Assembly (NCBI GenBank): GCA_944324305.1
Contig: CALUVV010000005.1
Location: forward strand, 1-64,000
From: Candidatus Gastranaerophilales bacterium
GTDB taxonomy: Bacteria > Cyanobacteriota > Vampirovibrionia > Gastranaerophilales > Gastranaerophilaceae
Reading direction: 5' to 3'
Length of the DNA: 64,000 nucleotides
The position numbers and the translations under genes were made by a program. The notes under the pieces are model-generated. The model did no database searches, was not told where the DNA came from, and saw only the letters and a program-made list of their open reading frames with translations. Position 1 is the first letter of the stretch. Each line of letters starts with the position of its first letter. This document shows positions 42,624 through 52,984 of the stretch, piece by piece.

Positions 42624-43655
42624 TTATTTTTTTGTCAATACCTTGATAAAGTTTAGTAACAACATGACAATAACAATGGCGACAATATACATAAAATAGT
42701 GCTTTATAGCCGCAGAACCCATAAATAAAGATGCAATAGCTCCCGCAATAATAGCAACCGATGTTAAAATCAGCACTGTTTTTTTCTGTGAAAATCCTGC
42801 ATGTAAAAGTTTATGATGAATATGTTCGGCATCAGCCACAAACGGAGATTTGCCTTTTGCAATTCTTCTTAAAGAAGAAAATGTAATATCCATAATAGGA
42901 ACGGCAAGAACCAGAAAAGGCAGAAGAATAGCCAGTGTAGCGGCTTTCATTACACCCGTAATCGATATTGCAGCAAGCAAAAAGCCTGAAAATAACGCTC
43001 CGCTGTCGCCCATAAATATTTTAGCGGGATTAAAGTTATAGGTTAAGAATGCAAGCATAGAACCCGCAAGGATAAAACCGATAAGCGCGCTGATAGGATT
43101 TGAAGGTGTCATAGCAACGGCAATAATCGCAAGAGTTACCGCATTAACCGTAACAACAGACCCCGCAAGCCCGTCAACACCGTCAATAAAGTTTAAAGCA
43201 TTTGAAATCCCCACAATCCATAAAAGAGTTATCGGGTAAGAAAATATTCCGATATTACCTATAAAAGGAATGTTATTAATCTGAACGCCCAGCAAATAAA
43301 CAAGTGTTGCAATCGAAATTTGCAAGAATAATTTGAATTTTGCATCAAGGTTGTAAATATCATCAACAAGCCCGAGCAAAAACATCAAAGAGCCGCCGAG
43401 AAGAATTCCGGATAAAAGGCTTCCGTAAGGATAATAGCTCATAAATACAAGACACAAAAATGTAAGCATTGTACTTGCCCAGATAGCAACACCGCCTATA
43501 CGCGATATAGGTTTGGTATGAATTTTTCTTTCGTTAGGAACGTCAACAAGCCCTTCTTTTTTAGAAAAACTTATTACCAGAGGCACAAGACATACCCCTA
43601 TCAAATATGCTATTACTGTTCCAATTACGTGAGCATGTGTCAGTTTGATTAACAT
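42624..43655 (-). CDS. Undecaprenyl-phosphate glycosyl-1-phosphate transferase (WecA/TagO-like)
   Basis: 343 aa, about 10-11 membrane helices. Family signatures PNERKIHTKPISRIGG, LGLVDDIYNLDAKFK, NALNFIDGVDGLAGS and FMGDSGALFSGF. It transfers a sugar phosphate (GlcNAc-1-P in WecA) to C55-P at the inner membrane to begin surface glycan. AAAGGA site. Close to glyA (6 bp). Fits with the rml cluster nearby. Confidence 0.9.
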   Translation of the reverse strand: MLIKLTHAHVIGTVIAYLIGVCLVPLVISFSKKEGLVDVPNERKIHTKPISRIGGVAIWASTMLTFLCLVFMSYYPYGSLLSGILLGGSLMFLLGLVDDIYNLDAKFKLFLQISIATLVYLLGVQINNIPFIGNIGIFSYPITLLWIVGISNALNFIDGVDGLAGSVVTVNAVTLAIIAVAMTPSNPISALIGFILAGSMLAFLTYNFNPAKIFMGDSGALFSGFLLAAISITGVMKAATLAILLPFLVLAVPIMDITFSSLRRIAKGKSPFVADAEHIHHKLLHAGFSQKKTVLILTSVAIIAGAIASLFMGSAAIKHYFMYIVAIVIVMLLLNFIKVLTKK

Positions 43656-43661
43656 TATAAA

Positions 43662-44903
43662 TTATCCTTTGTATATCGGGTATTTTTTACACAGTTTAAG
43701 AGAACGTTCTCTCAGATTTTGTAATCCCAATTCATTATCTGATGAAAATATTGCAGATGCAATAATTTTTGCAACTTCAGTCATATCTTCTTCTTTAAAC
43801 CCTCTTGTGGTTACCGCCGGAACACCTAATCTTATGCCGCTTGTAACAAACGGGCTTTGAGGATCGTTTGGAACCGTATTTTTGTTTGCGGTAATACCGA
43901 CACGCTCTAAGACATTTGCCATATCTTTTCCTGTTTTTCCGGTTTTTCTTAAATCCAAAGTCATTAAGTGGTTTTCGGTCATTCCGCCCACGATATCCAT
44001 GCCTTCATCTATAAGTCCTTGCGCAAGAGCTTTTGCGTTTTTAAGAATTTGTTCCGCATAAGTTTTAAATTCAGGCTTGGAAGCTTCCAACAGAGCAACG
44101 GCTTTTCCTGCAATTATATGTTCAAGCGGGCCGCCTTGCAAACCGGGAAAAACCGCTTTATCAATAATTTGTGCAAATTCCGCATCACACATTGTAATTC
44201 CGCCTCTGGGACCTCTCAAAGATTTGTGGGTTGTGGTAGTTACAAATTGCGCATAACCTGCAGGCGAAGGATGCAGTCCTGCTGCAACAAGCCCTGCAAT
44301 ATGAGCAATATCCGCAAGCAGATATGCACCGACTTCATCTGCAATCTCTCTGAACTTTTTAAAATCAATAATTTTGGAATAGTTACTTGCACCGCAAATA
44401 ATCAATTTTGGTTTATGCTCAAGAGCCATTTGACGAACATTTTCGTAATCTATATTTCCGTATTCGTCAACACCGTAGCTTTTTACATCAAAGTAAAGCC
44501 CCGAGAAATTAACAGGTGAACCGTGAGAGAGGTGGCCGCCGTTTGATAAGTCCATACCTAAAACTTTATCACCGGGTTTTAAAACAGCCATAAACACAGC
44601 CATATTAGCCTGAGCACCGCTGTGCGGCTGAACATTGGCATGATCCATTTTGAAAAGTTCACATGCTCTTTTCTGTGCAATTTCTTCAATCACATCAACA
44701 TGCTCACAGCCGTTATAAAAACGTTTATGCGGTTTACCTTCCGCGTATTTGTTTGTCAAAACGCTTCCGCAGGCTTCCATTACAGCACGTGATGTAATAT
44801 TTTCACTTGCAATAAGTTCTATTGTATTCTGCTGTCTTTCAAATTCCAACTCAATTTGTTCCGCAACAACAGGGTCAATTTTTTTTATATTTTCAATATT
44901 CAT
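43662..44903 (-). CDS. glyA: Serine hydroxymethyltransferase
   Basis: PLP enzyme, 413 aa. Signatures: [43 protein letters not shown] and the PLP Lys in [14 protein letters not shown]. Makes Gly and methylene-THF from Ser. ATG 44903 after GAGGGG; GTG 44909 is too close to it. Confidence 0.96.
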   Translation of the reverse strand: MNIENIKKIDPVVAEQIELEFERQQNTIELIASENITSRAVMEACGSVLTNKYAEGKPHKRFYNGCEHVDVIEEIAQKRACELFKMDHANVQPHSGAQANMAVFMAVLKPGDKVLGMDLSNGGHLSHGSPVNFSGLYFDVKSYGVDEYGNIDYENVRQMALEHKPKLIICGASNYSKIIDFKKFREIADEVGAYLLADIAHIAGLVAAGLHPSPAGYAQFVTTTTHKSLRGPRGGITMCDAEFAQIIDKAVFPGLQGGPLEHIIAGKAVALLEASKPEFKTYAEQILKNAKALAQGLIDEGMDIVGGMTENHLMTLDLRKTGKTGKDMANVLERVGITANKNTVPNDPQSPFVTSGIRLGVPAVTTRGFKEEDMTEVAKIIASAIFSSDNELGLQNLRERSLKLCKKYPIYKG

Positions 44904-44955
44904 GCTCACCCCTCACTTTATCTGTCAGAGTAATTATAGGTTAAAATAAAAAATC

Positions 44956-45834
44956 TTACAACCTGTTAAGCATATCTTTTACATAGTTAAAATATTCGTT
45001 GTTATTGTACTTTTCAACGGTGTTTTGCAAATCTTCTTTTGTTACAAAGCCCATACGGAAAGCGACTTCTTCAAGGCAGGCAATTTTAATCCCCTGATTT
45101 TCTTCAACTGTTTGAACAAACTGTCCCGCCTGTAAAAGTGAATGATGTGTCCCCGTATCAAGCCATGCAAACCCGCGTCCGAGAAGTTCGACGCTTAAAT
45201 TACCGTTCTCGAGATAAATATTATTTAAATCCGTAATTTCCAATTCTCCGCGTGCAGAAGGTTTCAAATTCTTCGCGTATTCAACAACCCTGTTGTCATA
45301 GAAATATAAACCCGTAACAGCGTAATTTGATTTCGGATTTTGCGGTTTTTCCTCAATGGAAAGAACTTTGCCGTCATTATCGAATTCCACCACGCCAAAC
45401 CTTTGCGGATCTTTAACAGGATATCCGAAAACAGTTGCACCGCCGTTATTTTTAATATCCTGAACAACACGTTTTAATTTCCCTGAAAAACCGCCGCCGT
45501 AAAAAATATTATCACCGAGCACAAGTGCGGCATCATCATTTCCGATAAATTCTTCTCCGAGAATAAAAGCCTGCGCAAGCCCGTCCGGTGAGGGCTGTTC
45601 TTTATAGGAAAATTTTACTCCGAATTGGCTTCCGTCGCCCAAAAGCCTTTTAAAATTCGGCAAATCAACAGGGGTAGAGATAATAAGAATATCTCTTATA
45701 CCTGCAAGCATAAGCACAGAAATAGGGTGATAAATCATAGGTTTGTCATAAATAGGCAAAAGCTGTTTGGAAACAGCAATAGTGCTCGGGTGTAATCTTG
45801 TTCCTGCTCCGCCTGCTAATACAATACCTTTCAT
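44956..45834 (-). CDS. rmlA: Glucose-1-phosphate thymidylyltransferase
   Basis: 292 aa with [43 protein letters not shown] and [12 protein letters not shown]. First step of dTDP-L-rhamnose synthesis. GAGG site before ATG. It is separated from rmlD by two small HTH genes. Confidence 0.95.
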   Translation of the reverse strand: MKGIVLAGGAGTRLHPSTIAVSKQLLPIYDKPMIYHPISVLMLAGIRDILIISTPVDLPNFKRLLGDGSQFGVKFSYKEQPSPDGLAQAFILGEEFIGNDDAALVLGDNIFYGGGFSGKLKRVVQDIKNNGGATVFGYPVKDPQRFGVVEFDNDGKVLSIEEKPQNPKSNYAVTGLYFYDNRVVEYAKNLKPSARGELEITDLNNIYLENGNLSVELLGRGFAWLDTGTHHSLLQAGQFVQTVEENQGIKIACLEEVAFRMGFVTKEDLQNTVEKYNNNEYFNYVKDMLNRL

Positions 45835-45856
45835 AAATACCTCACTGTACGTTATT

Positions 45857-46075
45857 TTACTTAAAATTCAAAAGATTTTCAATATCCGTTCCCAAATACT
45901 GTGAGAGCTCAAGGACTTTGGCTAACGACATATTTGCTTTGCCATTCTCTATGCTTGATAAATAATTCACAGATACATCCATTGTTTCAGCAAGCTGCTC
46001 TCTTGTTAAGTCTTTTTTTATTCTTTCAATTTTTACATTTTTACCGAATTTTTTTAATAAAGTTTCTTTGTTCAT
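45857..46075 (-). CDS. Small XRE-family regulator
   Basis: 72 aa: [53 protein letters not shown]. Divergent from a second HTH-like gene with TTATAA(C/G)T sites in between. Its own ATG lacks a ribosome site; TATACT lies 8 nt upstream (near-leaderless). Located inside the rml cluster. Confidence 0.85.
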   Translation of the reverse strand: MNKETLLKKFGKNVKIERIKKDLTREQLAETMDVSVNYLSSIENGKANMSLAKVLELSQYLGTDIENLLNFK

Positions 46076-46095
46076 AATTTATAAGTATATATTTG

Positions 46096-46148
46096 TTGAC
46101 TTATAACTTAAATCATGTTATAAGTTTAATATTAGAATTTATAACTTA
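46096..46148 (+). promoter_or_regulatory. Promoter with three TTATAA(C/G)T sites
   Basis: TTGACT (46096-46101), 17 bp, TATAAG (46119-46124). ACTTATAAC (46099-46107) and GTTATAAGT (46117-46125) form an inverted repeat of 9-bp arms over both boxes; a third copy is at 46139-46148. Confidence 0.75.
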
Positions 46149-46159
46149 CAAGGTAAAAC

Positions 46160-46375
46160 ATGAACATACAACACGAAATAACCGAAAGACTTAAAGAAAA
46201 AAATTTTACTCTGCAAGAAATTGCGCGTCAAATCTCCACAGGTGAAAGAAAAGTTTCAGCCAAAAATCTTGCAAAAAACCTTGCATCAGGCAAAATCAGA
46301 TTTCAAGATGCGCAAATTATCCTTGACATTTTAGGATACAAGATAAATCTTGTAAAAACCTCTAAAAATTCCTGA
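46160..46375 (+). CDS. Small HTH-like protein
   Basis: 71 aa: ITERLKEKNFTLQEIARQIS ... KNLASGKIRFQDAQIILDILGYKINLV. N-terminal helix-turn-helix and a C-terminal half like lambda Cro-type controllers. AAGGT site. Its 3' end overlaps the convergent rmlD by 14 bp. Together with the divergent XRE gene it may be a two-regulator switch. Confidence 0.65.
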   Translation: MNIQHEITERLKEKNFTLQEIARQISTGERKVSAKNLAKNLASGKIRFQDAQIILDILGYKINLVKTSKNS

Positions 46376-47180
46376 GCTCCATATAATCCTTTAACGCCGC
46401 CTGCCAGTTTCTGCAAATTTTGCCGTTATCCATTACACTATGCGCGGGACGTTTTGCAGGACGCGGAAATTCTTCCGTTGTACAAGGCTGAAGATTAACA
46501 TTCAAACCCGCCTGAGAAAATATTTCTTTTGCAAAACCGTACCATGTTGTTGAGCCGGAACCGCATACGTGGTATGTACCGTAAGGTTTTGAAAGAAGTT
46601 TTAATATTCCGTTCGCAAGCTCAACCGTCCAAGTAGGACAGCCTGTCTGATCATCTACAACTTTTATTTCAGGCTTATCGGCAAGGCTTAACATGGTTTC
46701 TACAAAATTTTTCCCGTGATGGCCGTAAAGCCATGATGTACGTGCAATATAATATTTTTCACAAAGGCTTCTGACTGCTTCTTCACCTTCATATTTGGTA
46801 ATTCCGTAATTATTTATAGGATTAGGCCTGTCATCGGGTTTATACGGGTCTTTTTTAGTGCCGTCAAATACATAATCAGTTGAAATATAAACAAGAGTAA
46901 TACCAAGTTTTCCGCAAGCTTCCGCGATATTTTCCGTTCCCGTAACGTTAATCATTTCGGCGGTTTTCAAATCTTCTTCCGCCTTATCAACGTTTGTATA
47001 AGCCGCACAGTGAACAACCAGATCAGGTCTTATATCGGATAAAACCTGTTTAACCTGCCCTGCATTTGTAATATCAAGCGTATCAACATCCGTTTCTATA
47101 ACAAAAGCTCCGGCATCTTCAAATATAGGGCATAAGTCCTGCCCGAGCATCCCGTTTGCACCTGTCACCAATACTTTCAT
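46362..47180 (-). CDS. rmlD: dTDP-4-dehydrorhamnose reductase
   Basis: 272 aa. VTGANGMLGQDL at the N-terminus, HCAAYTNVDKAEED, ISTDYVFDGTKK and catalytic YGITKYEGE. Last step of dTDP-L-rhamnose synthesis, NADPH-dependent. AGGTAAA before ATG. Confidence 0.94.
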   Translation of the reverse strand: MKVLVTGANGMLGQDLCPIFEDAGAFVIETDVDTLDITNAGQVKQVLSDIRPDLVVHCAAYTNVDKAEEDLKTAEMINVTGTENIAEACGKLGITLVYISTDYVFDGTKKDPYKPDDRPNPINNYGITKYEGEEAVRSLCEKYYIARTSWLYGHHGKNFVETMLSLADKPEIKVVDDQTGCPTWTVELANGILKLLSKPYGTYHVCGSGSTTWYGFAKEIFSQAGLNVNLQPCTTEEFPRPAKRPAHSVMDNGKICRNWQAALKDYMELRNF

Positions 47181-47203
47181 ATTAATTTACCTCCGGTAAA
47201 TTA

Positions 47204-47621
47204 GCAGCTAAGCAGTTAAGAAGCTAAGCAGCTAAGTTATTTAACCTTTCCTTCTATTTTATTTTTTAAAGCATTTATTCTATAAGATAAAACATTACAT
47301 CTTTCATGTAATTTATTGTCACATACTATAAAACCCAAAGCTTCACATATAGATAAACAAGCTTCTGTCTCTGCTAAAGAAGCAGCAGACATATTTAAGA
47401 AATGAGAAAAATCTTTTGCTGATTTCCTTGTCTTATCTTCTGCAATATTTAACGCAACTGAAACAACCGCACGTTTCATTTGAGCTTTTAAATTAAATTC
47501 TTCAGATTTAGGCAGTAAATCTGCAACTTTATATATATCTTGAATTAACAATATTGCATCATTCCAAATATCTAAATTTTTATACACTCTTAGCTGCCCC
47601 GCTTCTTAACTGCTTAGCCGC
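47204..47621 (-). mobile_element. 418-bp TIR-bounded unit with a four-helix-bundle gene
   Basis: 33-bp terminal inverted repeats (47204-47236 and 47589-47621; 29 of 33 bases agree; each contains GCTAAGCAGTTAAGAAGC) enclose exactly one ORF: the stop abuts the left repeat and the GTG is 1 nt inside the right repeat. TA dinucleotides flank both outer edges. The right repeat forms the last 13 codons of rmlB. No transposase. Confidence 0.6.
47237..47587 (-). CDS. Four-helix-bundle protein (S23/IVS family)
   Basis: 116 aa: YKNLDIWNDAILLIQDIYKVADLLPKSEEFNLKAQMKRAVVSVALNIAED ... FLNMSAASLAETEACLSICEALGFI. This is the 23S rRNA intervening-sequence (S23) protein family, related in fold to the Avd protein of diversity-generating retroelements. 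GTG start inside the repeat, weak site. Probably a passenger of the TIR unit; function of the family is unknown. Confidence 0.85.
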   Translation of the reverse strand: MYKNLDIWNDAILLIQDIYKVADLLPKSEEFNLKAQMKRAVVSVALNIAEDKTRKSAKDFSHFLNMSAASLAETEACLSICEALGFIVCDNKLHERCNVLSYRINALKNKIEGKVK

Positions 47622-48575
47622 TACATTATTCATCCATTCCTGATTATTTAAATACCAGTCAATAGTAATTTTTATACCTTCTTCAAAAGTTAAAGACGGT
47701 TTCCAGCCGAGTTCGGATTGAATTTTGTCGTTACAAATCGCATAACGCCTGTCATGCCCGAGCCTGTCATCAACATATTTAATTGAAGTTTCGTCTTTGC
47801 CCATAGCCTCAAGTATTAAATGCGTAATTTCCATATTAGTTTTTTCGTTATGTCCGCCTATGTTGTAGACTTCGCCGACCCTGCCTTTATGTAAAACAGT
47901 ATCAATTGCGGCACAGTGGTCATAAACGTATAACCAGTCACGAACGTTCATTCCGTCGCCGTAAACGGGAACTTTGTCACCTTTAAGCAATTGAGAAATA
48001 AAAAACGGAATAAGTTTTTCGGGATATTGATAAGGTCCGTAATTATTCGAACATCTGGTTGTCAAAACAGGCATATTATATGTTTCATGGTAAGCTCTGA
48101 CAAGCATATCGGCAGAAGCTTTTGATGCGGAATACGGACTGTTCGGAGCAAGCGGAGTGGTTTCCATGAAATAACCCGTTTTTCCCAAAGTTCCGTAAAC
48201 TTCATCAGTTGAAACCTGCAAATATCTGTCCGTTTTAAATTGCCTTGCCGCCTGAAGCAAATTCAAAGTACCTTTAACGTTCGTTTCTATAAAGATTTCA
48301 GGTCCGGTAATTGAGCGGTCAACATGAGATTCTGCGGCAAAATTCACAACGGCATCAACCTGTTCAACAAGCTCGGGAACAAGTTTTTTATCACAAATGC
48401 TGCCGTGAACAAATGTATAATTCGGGTTATCTTTTACATCATTAAGATTTTCAATATTTCCCGCATAAGTCAAAGCATCCAAATTTATAATTTTATAATC
48501 GGGATGACTTTTTAACATATGTCTTACAAAACAGCTTCCGATAAATCCAGCACCGCCCGTTACAAGTATTCTCAT
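47580..48575 (-). CDS. rmlB: dTDP-glucose 4,6-dehydratase
   Basis: 331 aa. VTGGAGFIGSCFVRHML at the N-terminus, STDEVYGTLG, YSASKASADMLVRAY with catalytic Tyr-Lys. Second step to dTDP-rhamnose. The last 13 or so residues (AAKQLRSGAAKSV) are encoded by the inverted repeat of the inserted unit and replace the natural end. Overlaps rmlC start by 4 bp. Confidence 0.95.
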   Translation of the reverse strand: MRILVTGGAGFIGSCFVRHMLKSHPDYKIINLDALTYAGNIENLNDVKDNPNYTFVHGSICDKKLVPELVEQVDAVVNFAAESHVDRSITGPEIFIETNVKGTLNLLQAARQFKTDRYLQVSTDEVYGTLGKTGYFMETTPLAPNSPYSASKASADMLVRAYHETYNMPVLTTRCSNNYGPYQYPEKLIPFFISQLLKGDKVPVYGDGMNVRDWLYVYDHCAAIDTVLHKGRVGEVYNIGGHNEKTNMEITHLILEAMGKDETSIKYVDDRLGHDRRYAICNDKIQSELGWKPSLTFEEGIKITIDWYLNNQEWMNNVAAKQLRSGAAKSV

Positions 48576-49129
48576 ATTAACTCCTCTTTATTTATATCTT
48601 TTAATAACGGCTGAACTTTGTCTTTCTCTGACAAAATCGGCTCAAAATCAATTTCCCAATCGATATTTATGTCTTTGTCACGCCACAAAACTCCTCTGTC
48701 AGCAGAGGGGGCATATTCACCGCTTGCTTTATAAAGAAGTTCCGCCTCATCCGACAATACAACAAAACCATGGGCAAAACCTTCAGGTATAAACAACATA
48801 TGCTTGTTTTCCTCAGAAAGTTCAACTTTCACATACTGCCCGAAAGTTTCGGAATTCGGTCTGATGTCAACCGCAACATCATAAATCCTTCCGCGTCCGC
48901 ATCTTACAAGTTTAGCCTGTCCGTAAGGCTTTGCCTGATAGTGAAGCCCGCGCAAAACATGCGCTGTTGAACGGGAATGGTTATCCTGATTAAACTCGAC
49001 ATCTATTCCGTTGGCATAAAAATCCGATTTTTTATAGCTTTCCATAAAAAAACCGCGGTTATCACCAAAAACTTTCGGCTTAACCAGAATTACATCTTTT
49101 ATTTTTTGTCGTTCAAATTCAAATGGCAT
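48572..49129 (-). CDS. rmlC: dTDP-4-dehydrorhamnose 3,5-epimerase
   Basis: 185 aa cupin. VFGDNRGFFMESYKKSDF, NQDNHSRSTAHVLRGLHYQ, GRGRIYDVAVDIR and FIPEGFAHGFVVLSDEAE. Third step of the pathway and first gene of the operon (overlaps rmlB by 4 bp). Confidence 0.95.
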   Translation of the reverse strand: MPFEFERQKIKDVILVKPKVFGDNRGFFMESYKKSDFYANGIDVEFNQDNHSRSTAHVLRGLHYQAKPYGQAKLVRCGRGRIYDVAVDIRPNSETFGQYVKVELSEENKHMLFIPEGFAHGFVVLSDEAELLYKASGEYAPSADRGVLWRDKDINIDWEIDFEPILSEKDKVQPLLKDINKEELI

Positions 49130-49236
49130 AATAAAGTTCCCTCTAATAAATATTATTATACAATAAACAAACGGGCAATAGAAATATCAAAATAATAATC
49201 AGATAATATTAAAGCAGTCAAAAGAAAGGTGAGATT

Positions 49237-49779
49237 ATGAATAAACTTTTAAAAACAGGCTTAATAATTTTAAATTTACTTACACTTACACCATGCGCCG
49301 TCTTTGCGCAGGTTGATAAAATCAAATTCGACAAACAGACATTTAACCTTTCAAACCCTGACAGTAAAACAAAAAGTTACGACTACTTATTAAAAGATGA
49401 AAATGCGGGAAACTGGCATACAAAAATTCAACTTACAAATTTCCCTGACCTGACTAATCCAACAGAAGCAGCAGCCCAATATGCCCATGAAATACAGGAA
49501 AAAACAAAAGGCGCATCGGTTCTTGTTTATCCTGACGCGGCAATAGTAGGATATTTGACATTCCCCGGGACAAAAGAGTATTACGAATACGATACCGCAA
49601 TATATCAGCCCGCCAAAACAAAAGGCCTTGACAGATTTTTATATGCAAAACGTTTTTACGCCTCGGAACTCGGAGGAGCTGAAAACGCCCGCAAAGCTGC
49701 AATAGAATTTGCAGAAAAAAATAACAAAAAATACATGGAAATGGTTAACAAAGAAGCTCCGAAATACAAAGTTGATTAA
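49237..49779 (+). CDS. Secreted hypothetical protein
   Basis: 180 aa with a Sec signal (KLLKTGLIILNLLTLTPCAVFA, cleavage VFA-QV). Mature part mixed alpha/beta with many Tyr (KEYYEYDTAIYQ); no family recognised. AAAGGTGAG site. Followed after 27 bp by a small membrane protein. Confidence 0.7.
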   Translation: MNKLLKTGLIILNLLTLTPCAVFAQVDKIKFDKQTFNLSNPDSKTKSYDYLLKDENAGNWHTKIQLTNFPDLTNPTEAAAQYAHEIQEKTKGASVLVYPDAAIVGYLTFPGTKEYYEYDTAIYQPAKTKGLDRFLYAKRFYASELGGAENARKAAIEFAEKNNKKYMEMVNKEAPKYKVD

Positions 49780-49806
49780 TTTCGGATTAAATGATAAACT
49801 TTTTAC

Positions 49807-50178
49807 ATGTTTCGCAATACTTTAACTTTTAAATTCGGAAAAACAATAGGGCTTTTTTATTTATTATGTATAGCAGCAGGTACAATTACAATACTTGCCG
49901 AAAAATTGTACTATGCAATTAAGCATATTACACCGCCCGATTACGGACTTTTCTTTGCCGTAGTACTGCTTATGAATGCCGCCGTAATTCTTATTGCAAA
50001 CTTCTTTTTTATTCAAATAATTCTATTTTTAATCGACTGCGTAAGGCTGAAAAAAATTATCAAAATGCCTGTGGTTAATACTCCAATGCCGAAACAAATT
50101 TATGAATACTTTTTATTTGCACTTTCCGTAATCATCCCTATAGGCTACATCGCAGCAATCCTGCCCAATATAAAATAA
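49807..50178 (+). CDS. Small membrane protein
   Basis: 123 aa with three hydrophobic helices (FYLLCIAAGTITIL, LFFAVVLLMNAAVILIANFFFIQIILFLI and FLFALSVIIPIGYIAAIL). No family recognised; ribosome site weak. Possibly translated with the secreted protein upstream. Confidence 0.6.
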   Translation: MFRNTLTFKFGKTIGLFYLLCIAAGTITILAEKLYYAIKHITPPDYGLFFAVVLLMNAAVILIANFFFIQIILFLIDCVRLKKIIKMPVVNTPMPKQIYEYFLFALSVIIPIGYIAAILPNIK

Positions 50179-50269
50179 CATACTTTTTGTAAAGATTATT
50201 TTAAAATTACAAAATTGCATGTGTTTGTGATACAATAGTATCAAGAGTTATACAAGCTGGGGAGAAAAG

Positions 50270-52825
50270 ATGAGCAACCAACAAAGTATGTTTAGTGACG
50301 GAAAAATCGTTCCCGTTAATATAAGAGAAGAAATGAAGCGATCATATATTGATTATGCGATGAGTGTAATCGTAGGACGTGCGCTGCCTGACGTCAGGGA
50401 CGGTTTGAAACCTGTTCACAGACGTATTCTATACGCTATGAATGAACTGGGGATGACACCTGACAAACCTTTTAAGAAATGTGCCCGTATTGTCGGTGAA
50501 GTTCTCGGTAAATATCACCCGCACGGCGATACCGCTGTTTATGAAGCATTGGTTCGTATGGCGCAGGACTTCTCTACAAGATATTTAACCGTAGACGGAC
50601 ACGGGAACTTCGGTTCTGTTGACGGCGACGGTGCTGCCGCTATGAGGTATACAGAGGCAAGAATGCATAAAATTACACAATCAATGCTTGCCGATATTGA
50701 CTGTGAAACAGTTGAATTTGAACCGAACTTTGACGGTTCTTTGCTTGAACCTTCCGTACTTCCCGTAAGACTACCGATGCTTTTATTAAACGGTGTTTCA
50801 GGTATTGCGGTCGGTATGGCTACAAATATTCCCCCTCATAACGTTTGTGAAATCGTTGACGGTACTATAGCTTTAATCGACAATCCGAATATTACCGTAA
50901 CCGAACTTATGGAATATATTAAAGGCCCTGATTTCCCGACAGCCGCTACCATTATCGGTTTAAGCGATATAAAACAGGCTTACGAAACAGGCAGAGGTTC
51001 AATAAAAATGCAGGCCGTTGCAAGCTTTGAGGAAATTGCAGGCGGCGGCGGACGCCAGGGACGTACTGCAATTGTTGTTACAGAAATTCCTTATCAGGTT
51101 AATAAAGCCGTATTAATCGAAAAAATTGCAGAACTCGTTAAAGACCAGAGAATTACTGGCATTTCCGACATTCGCGACGAATCCGACAGGGAAGGTATGC
51201 GTATTGTTATCGAACTTAAACGCGACGCTAAACCTGATGTTGTTAAAAATAATTTATTTAAATATACACAGCTTGCCACCACTTTTGGTGTAAACATGCT
51301 TGCATTATGCGGTAAACAGCCCAGATTAATGAATTTATACGAAGTTTTATCGGAATTCGTTGAACACAGGGTTGAAATTGTTACAAGAAGAACTATTTTC
51401 TTCCTTAAAAAAGCTAAAATCAGAGCTCATATTTTGGCCGGTTTAATAATTGCACTGGGTTCAATTGACGAAGTTATTGAGCTTATCAAAAAATCAAAAA
51501 CAACCGATGAAGCAAGAGTGGGCTTAATGAGCCGTTTCGGACTTGACGTTGACCAGTCAAACGCAATTCTTGAAATGCAATTAAGAAGATTGACAGGATT
51601 GGAACAAGACAAAGTTAAAGCAGAATACGACGAACTCGTTAAGAAAATAGCAGAGTATGAAGAAATTCTTGCAAGCCGTCAGAAAATTCTTGACATAATC
51701 AAGGGCGAACTTCTTGAAGATAAAGAAAAATACGGCGATGACAGAAAAACTCAAATTCTTCCCGAACAGGGTGAAGTTACTATTGAAGATTTAACTCCGA
51801 ATACTCCTATGGCCGTATTTATTACACATCAGGGATATTTGAAACGTATTTCACTTGATACATTCGAAAGACAGAACCGTGCAACACGCGGCAAATCAGG
51901 TATGAAAACTAAAGAAGATGATGATATTCAACATTTCTTTACCGCAATGATGCATGATAAAGTTCTGTTCTTCTCGTCTAAAGGAACAGTATACAGCCTG
52001 AATGTATATGACTTCCCCGAAGGCGGACGTCAGGCAAAAGGTTTGCCTATTGTTAACGTTCTTCCGATAGATCAGGATGAAAGAATTACGGCAGTTGTGC
52101 CTGTAAGCCAGTTCTCACATGAATTGAACTTAATCATGCTTACTAAAAAAGGCTACATAAAACGTATTGAACTTGATAACTTCTCAAATATCAGAAGAAA
52201 CGGTATTATAGCAATCGGTCTGGAAGACAATGACGAATTGAACTGGGTTAAACTTGCAACTGCAAGAGATGAAATTATTATCGGTACATCCTGCGGTATG
52301 GCTATACGTTTCCCGATTGAAGATTTAAGACCGCTCGGAAGAAGCGCAAGAGGTGTTACATCAATGAAATTACGCACAGGCGATGAAATTGTGGGATGCG
52401 ACATTGTACCGCGTGATTACGATGCTGATTTGCTTGTGGTAACTTCAGACGGGTTCGGAAAACGTACAAAGCTTTCTGAATTCAGAAGCCAGAACAGAGG
52501 CGGTATAGGTTTAATCGCAACCAAGTTTAAATCAACTTCATCAAAACTTGTAGCATTGACTATCGTAAAAGAATCTGATGATATTATGATGGTAACTGCA
52601 AACGGAGTTGTAACCAGACTTAACGCAGGTTCAATCTCACGTCAGGGACGCCCTGCAACAGGTGTCAGAGCACAAAACCTGACAGATAACGACACTGTTG
52701 TTTCTGTTAACAAAATCTTAAATCCAGATGAGGATGAACAGGTTAAGAAGGATGTTGCGGCAATGGATGCTCAAGAGGCGCAATCCAATATTTCACAGAC
52801 AAGCCTCTTAGATGATAATGAATAA
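50270..52825 (+). CDS. gyrA: DNA gyrase subunit A
   Basis: 851 aa. N-terminal [19 protein letters not shown], active-site Tyr in AMRYTEARM, and six beta-pinwheel repeats in the C-terminal domain; GyrA-box region is [10 protein letters not shown]. At the quinolone-determining positions it has [10 protein letters not shown], i.e. Thr and Glu where E. coli has Ser83 and Asp87. It ends QTSLLDDNE, a tail that resembles beta-clamp-binding pentapeptides. Promoter has TACAAT inside the palindrome TGATACAATAGTATCA near 50228-50243. Good GGGGAG site. Confidence 0.97.
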   Translation: MSNQQSMFSDGKIVPVNIREEMKRSYIDYAMSVIVGRALPDVRDGLKPVHRRILYAMNELGMTPDKPFKKCARIVGEVLGKYHPHGDTAVYEALVRMAQDFSTRYLTVDGHGNFGSVDGDGAAAMRYTEARMHKITQSMLADIDCETVEFEPNFDGSLLEPSVLPVRLPMLLLNGVSGIAVGMATNIPPHNVCEIVDGTIALIDNPNITVTELMEYIKGPDFPTAATIIGLSDIKQAYETGRGSIKMQAVASFEEIAGGGGRQGRTAIVVTEIPYQVNKAVLIEKIAELVKDQRITGISDIRDESDREGMRIVIELKRDAKPDVVKNNLFKYTQLATTFGVNMLALCGKQPRLMNLYEVLSEFVEHRVEIVTRRTIFFLKKAKIRAHILAGLIIALGSIDEVIELIKKSKTTDEARVGLMSRFGLDVDQSNAILEMQLRRLTGLEQDKVKAEYDELVKKIAEYEEILASRQKILDIIKGELLEDKEKYGDDRKTQILPEQGEVTIEDLTPNTPMAVFITHQGYLKRISLDTFERQNRATRGKSGMKTKEDDDIQHFFTAMMHDKVLFFSSKGTVYSLNVYDFPEGGRQAKGLPIVNVLPIDQDERITAVVPVSQFSHELNLIMLTKKGYIKRIELDNFSNIRRNGIIAIGLEDNDELNWVKLATARDEIIIGTSCGMAIRFPIEDLRPLGRSARGVTSMKLRTGDEIVGCDIVPRDYDADLLVVTSDGFGKRTKLSEFRSQNRGGIGLIATKFKSTSSKLVALTIVKESDDIMMVTANGVVTRLNAGSISRQGRPATGVRAQNLTDNDTVVSVNKILNPDEDEQVKKDVAAMDAQEAQSNISQTSLLDDNE

Positions 52826-52832
52826 ATAAAAG

Positions 52833-52866
52833 AACAGCCACCTTTATTAAAAGGTGGTTGTTTTTT
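52833..52866 (+). terminator. gyrA terminator
   Basis: AACAGCCACCTTT and AAAGGTGGTTGTT arms followed by T-run. Confidence 0.9.
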
Positions 52867-52984
52867 ATCAATCAATTTACATATATTCCACTGTCATGCG
52901 ATTTCATTAACCTGTTATGTTTGTTCCATGGCTTATTTTTTATATCCTTTTCAATATCTTCTTCAAAATATTTTTCTTCTTCAA

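Noticed and set aside
50500-50545. GyrA Thr/Glu at positions equal to Ser83/Asp87 as resistance mutations
   Set aside because: Such residues can be natural in this lineage; not evidence of selection.
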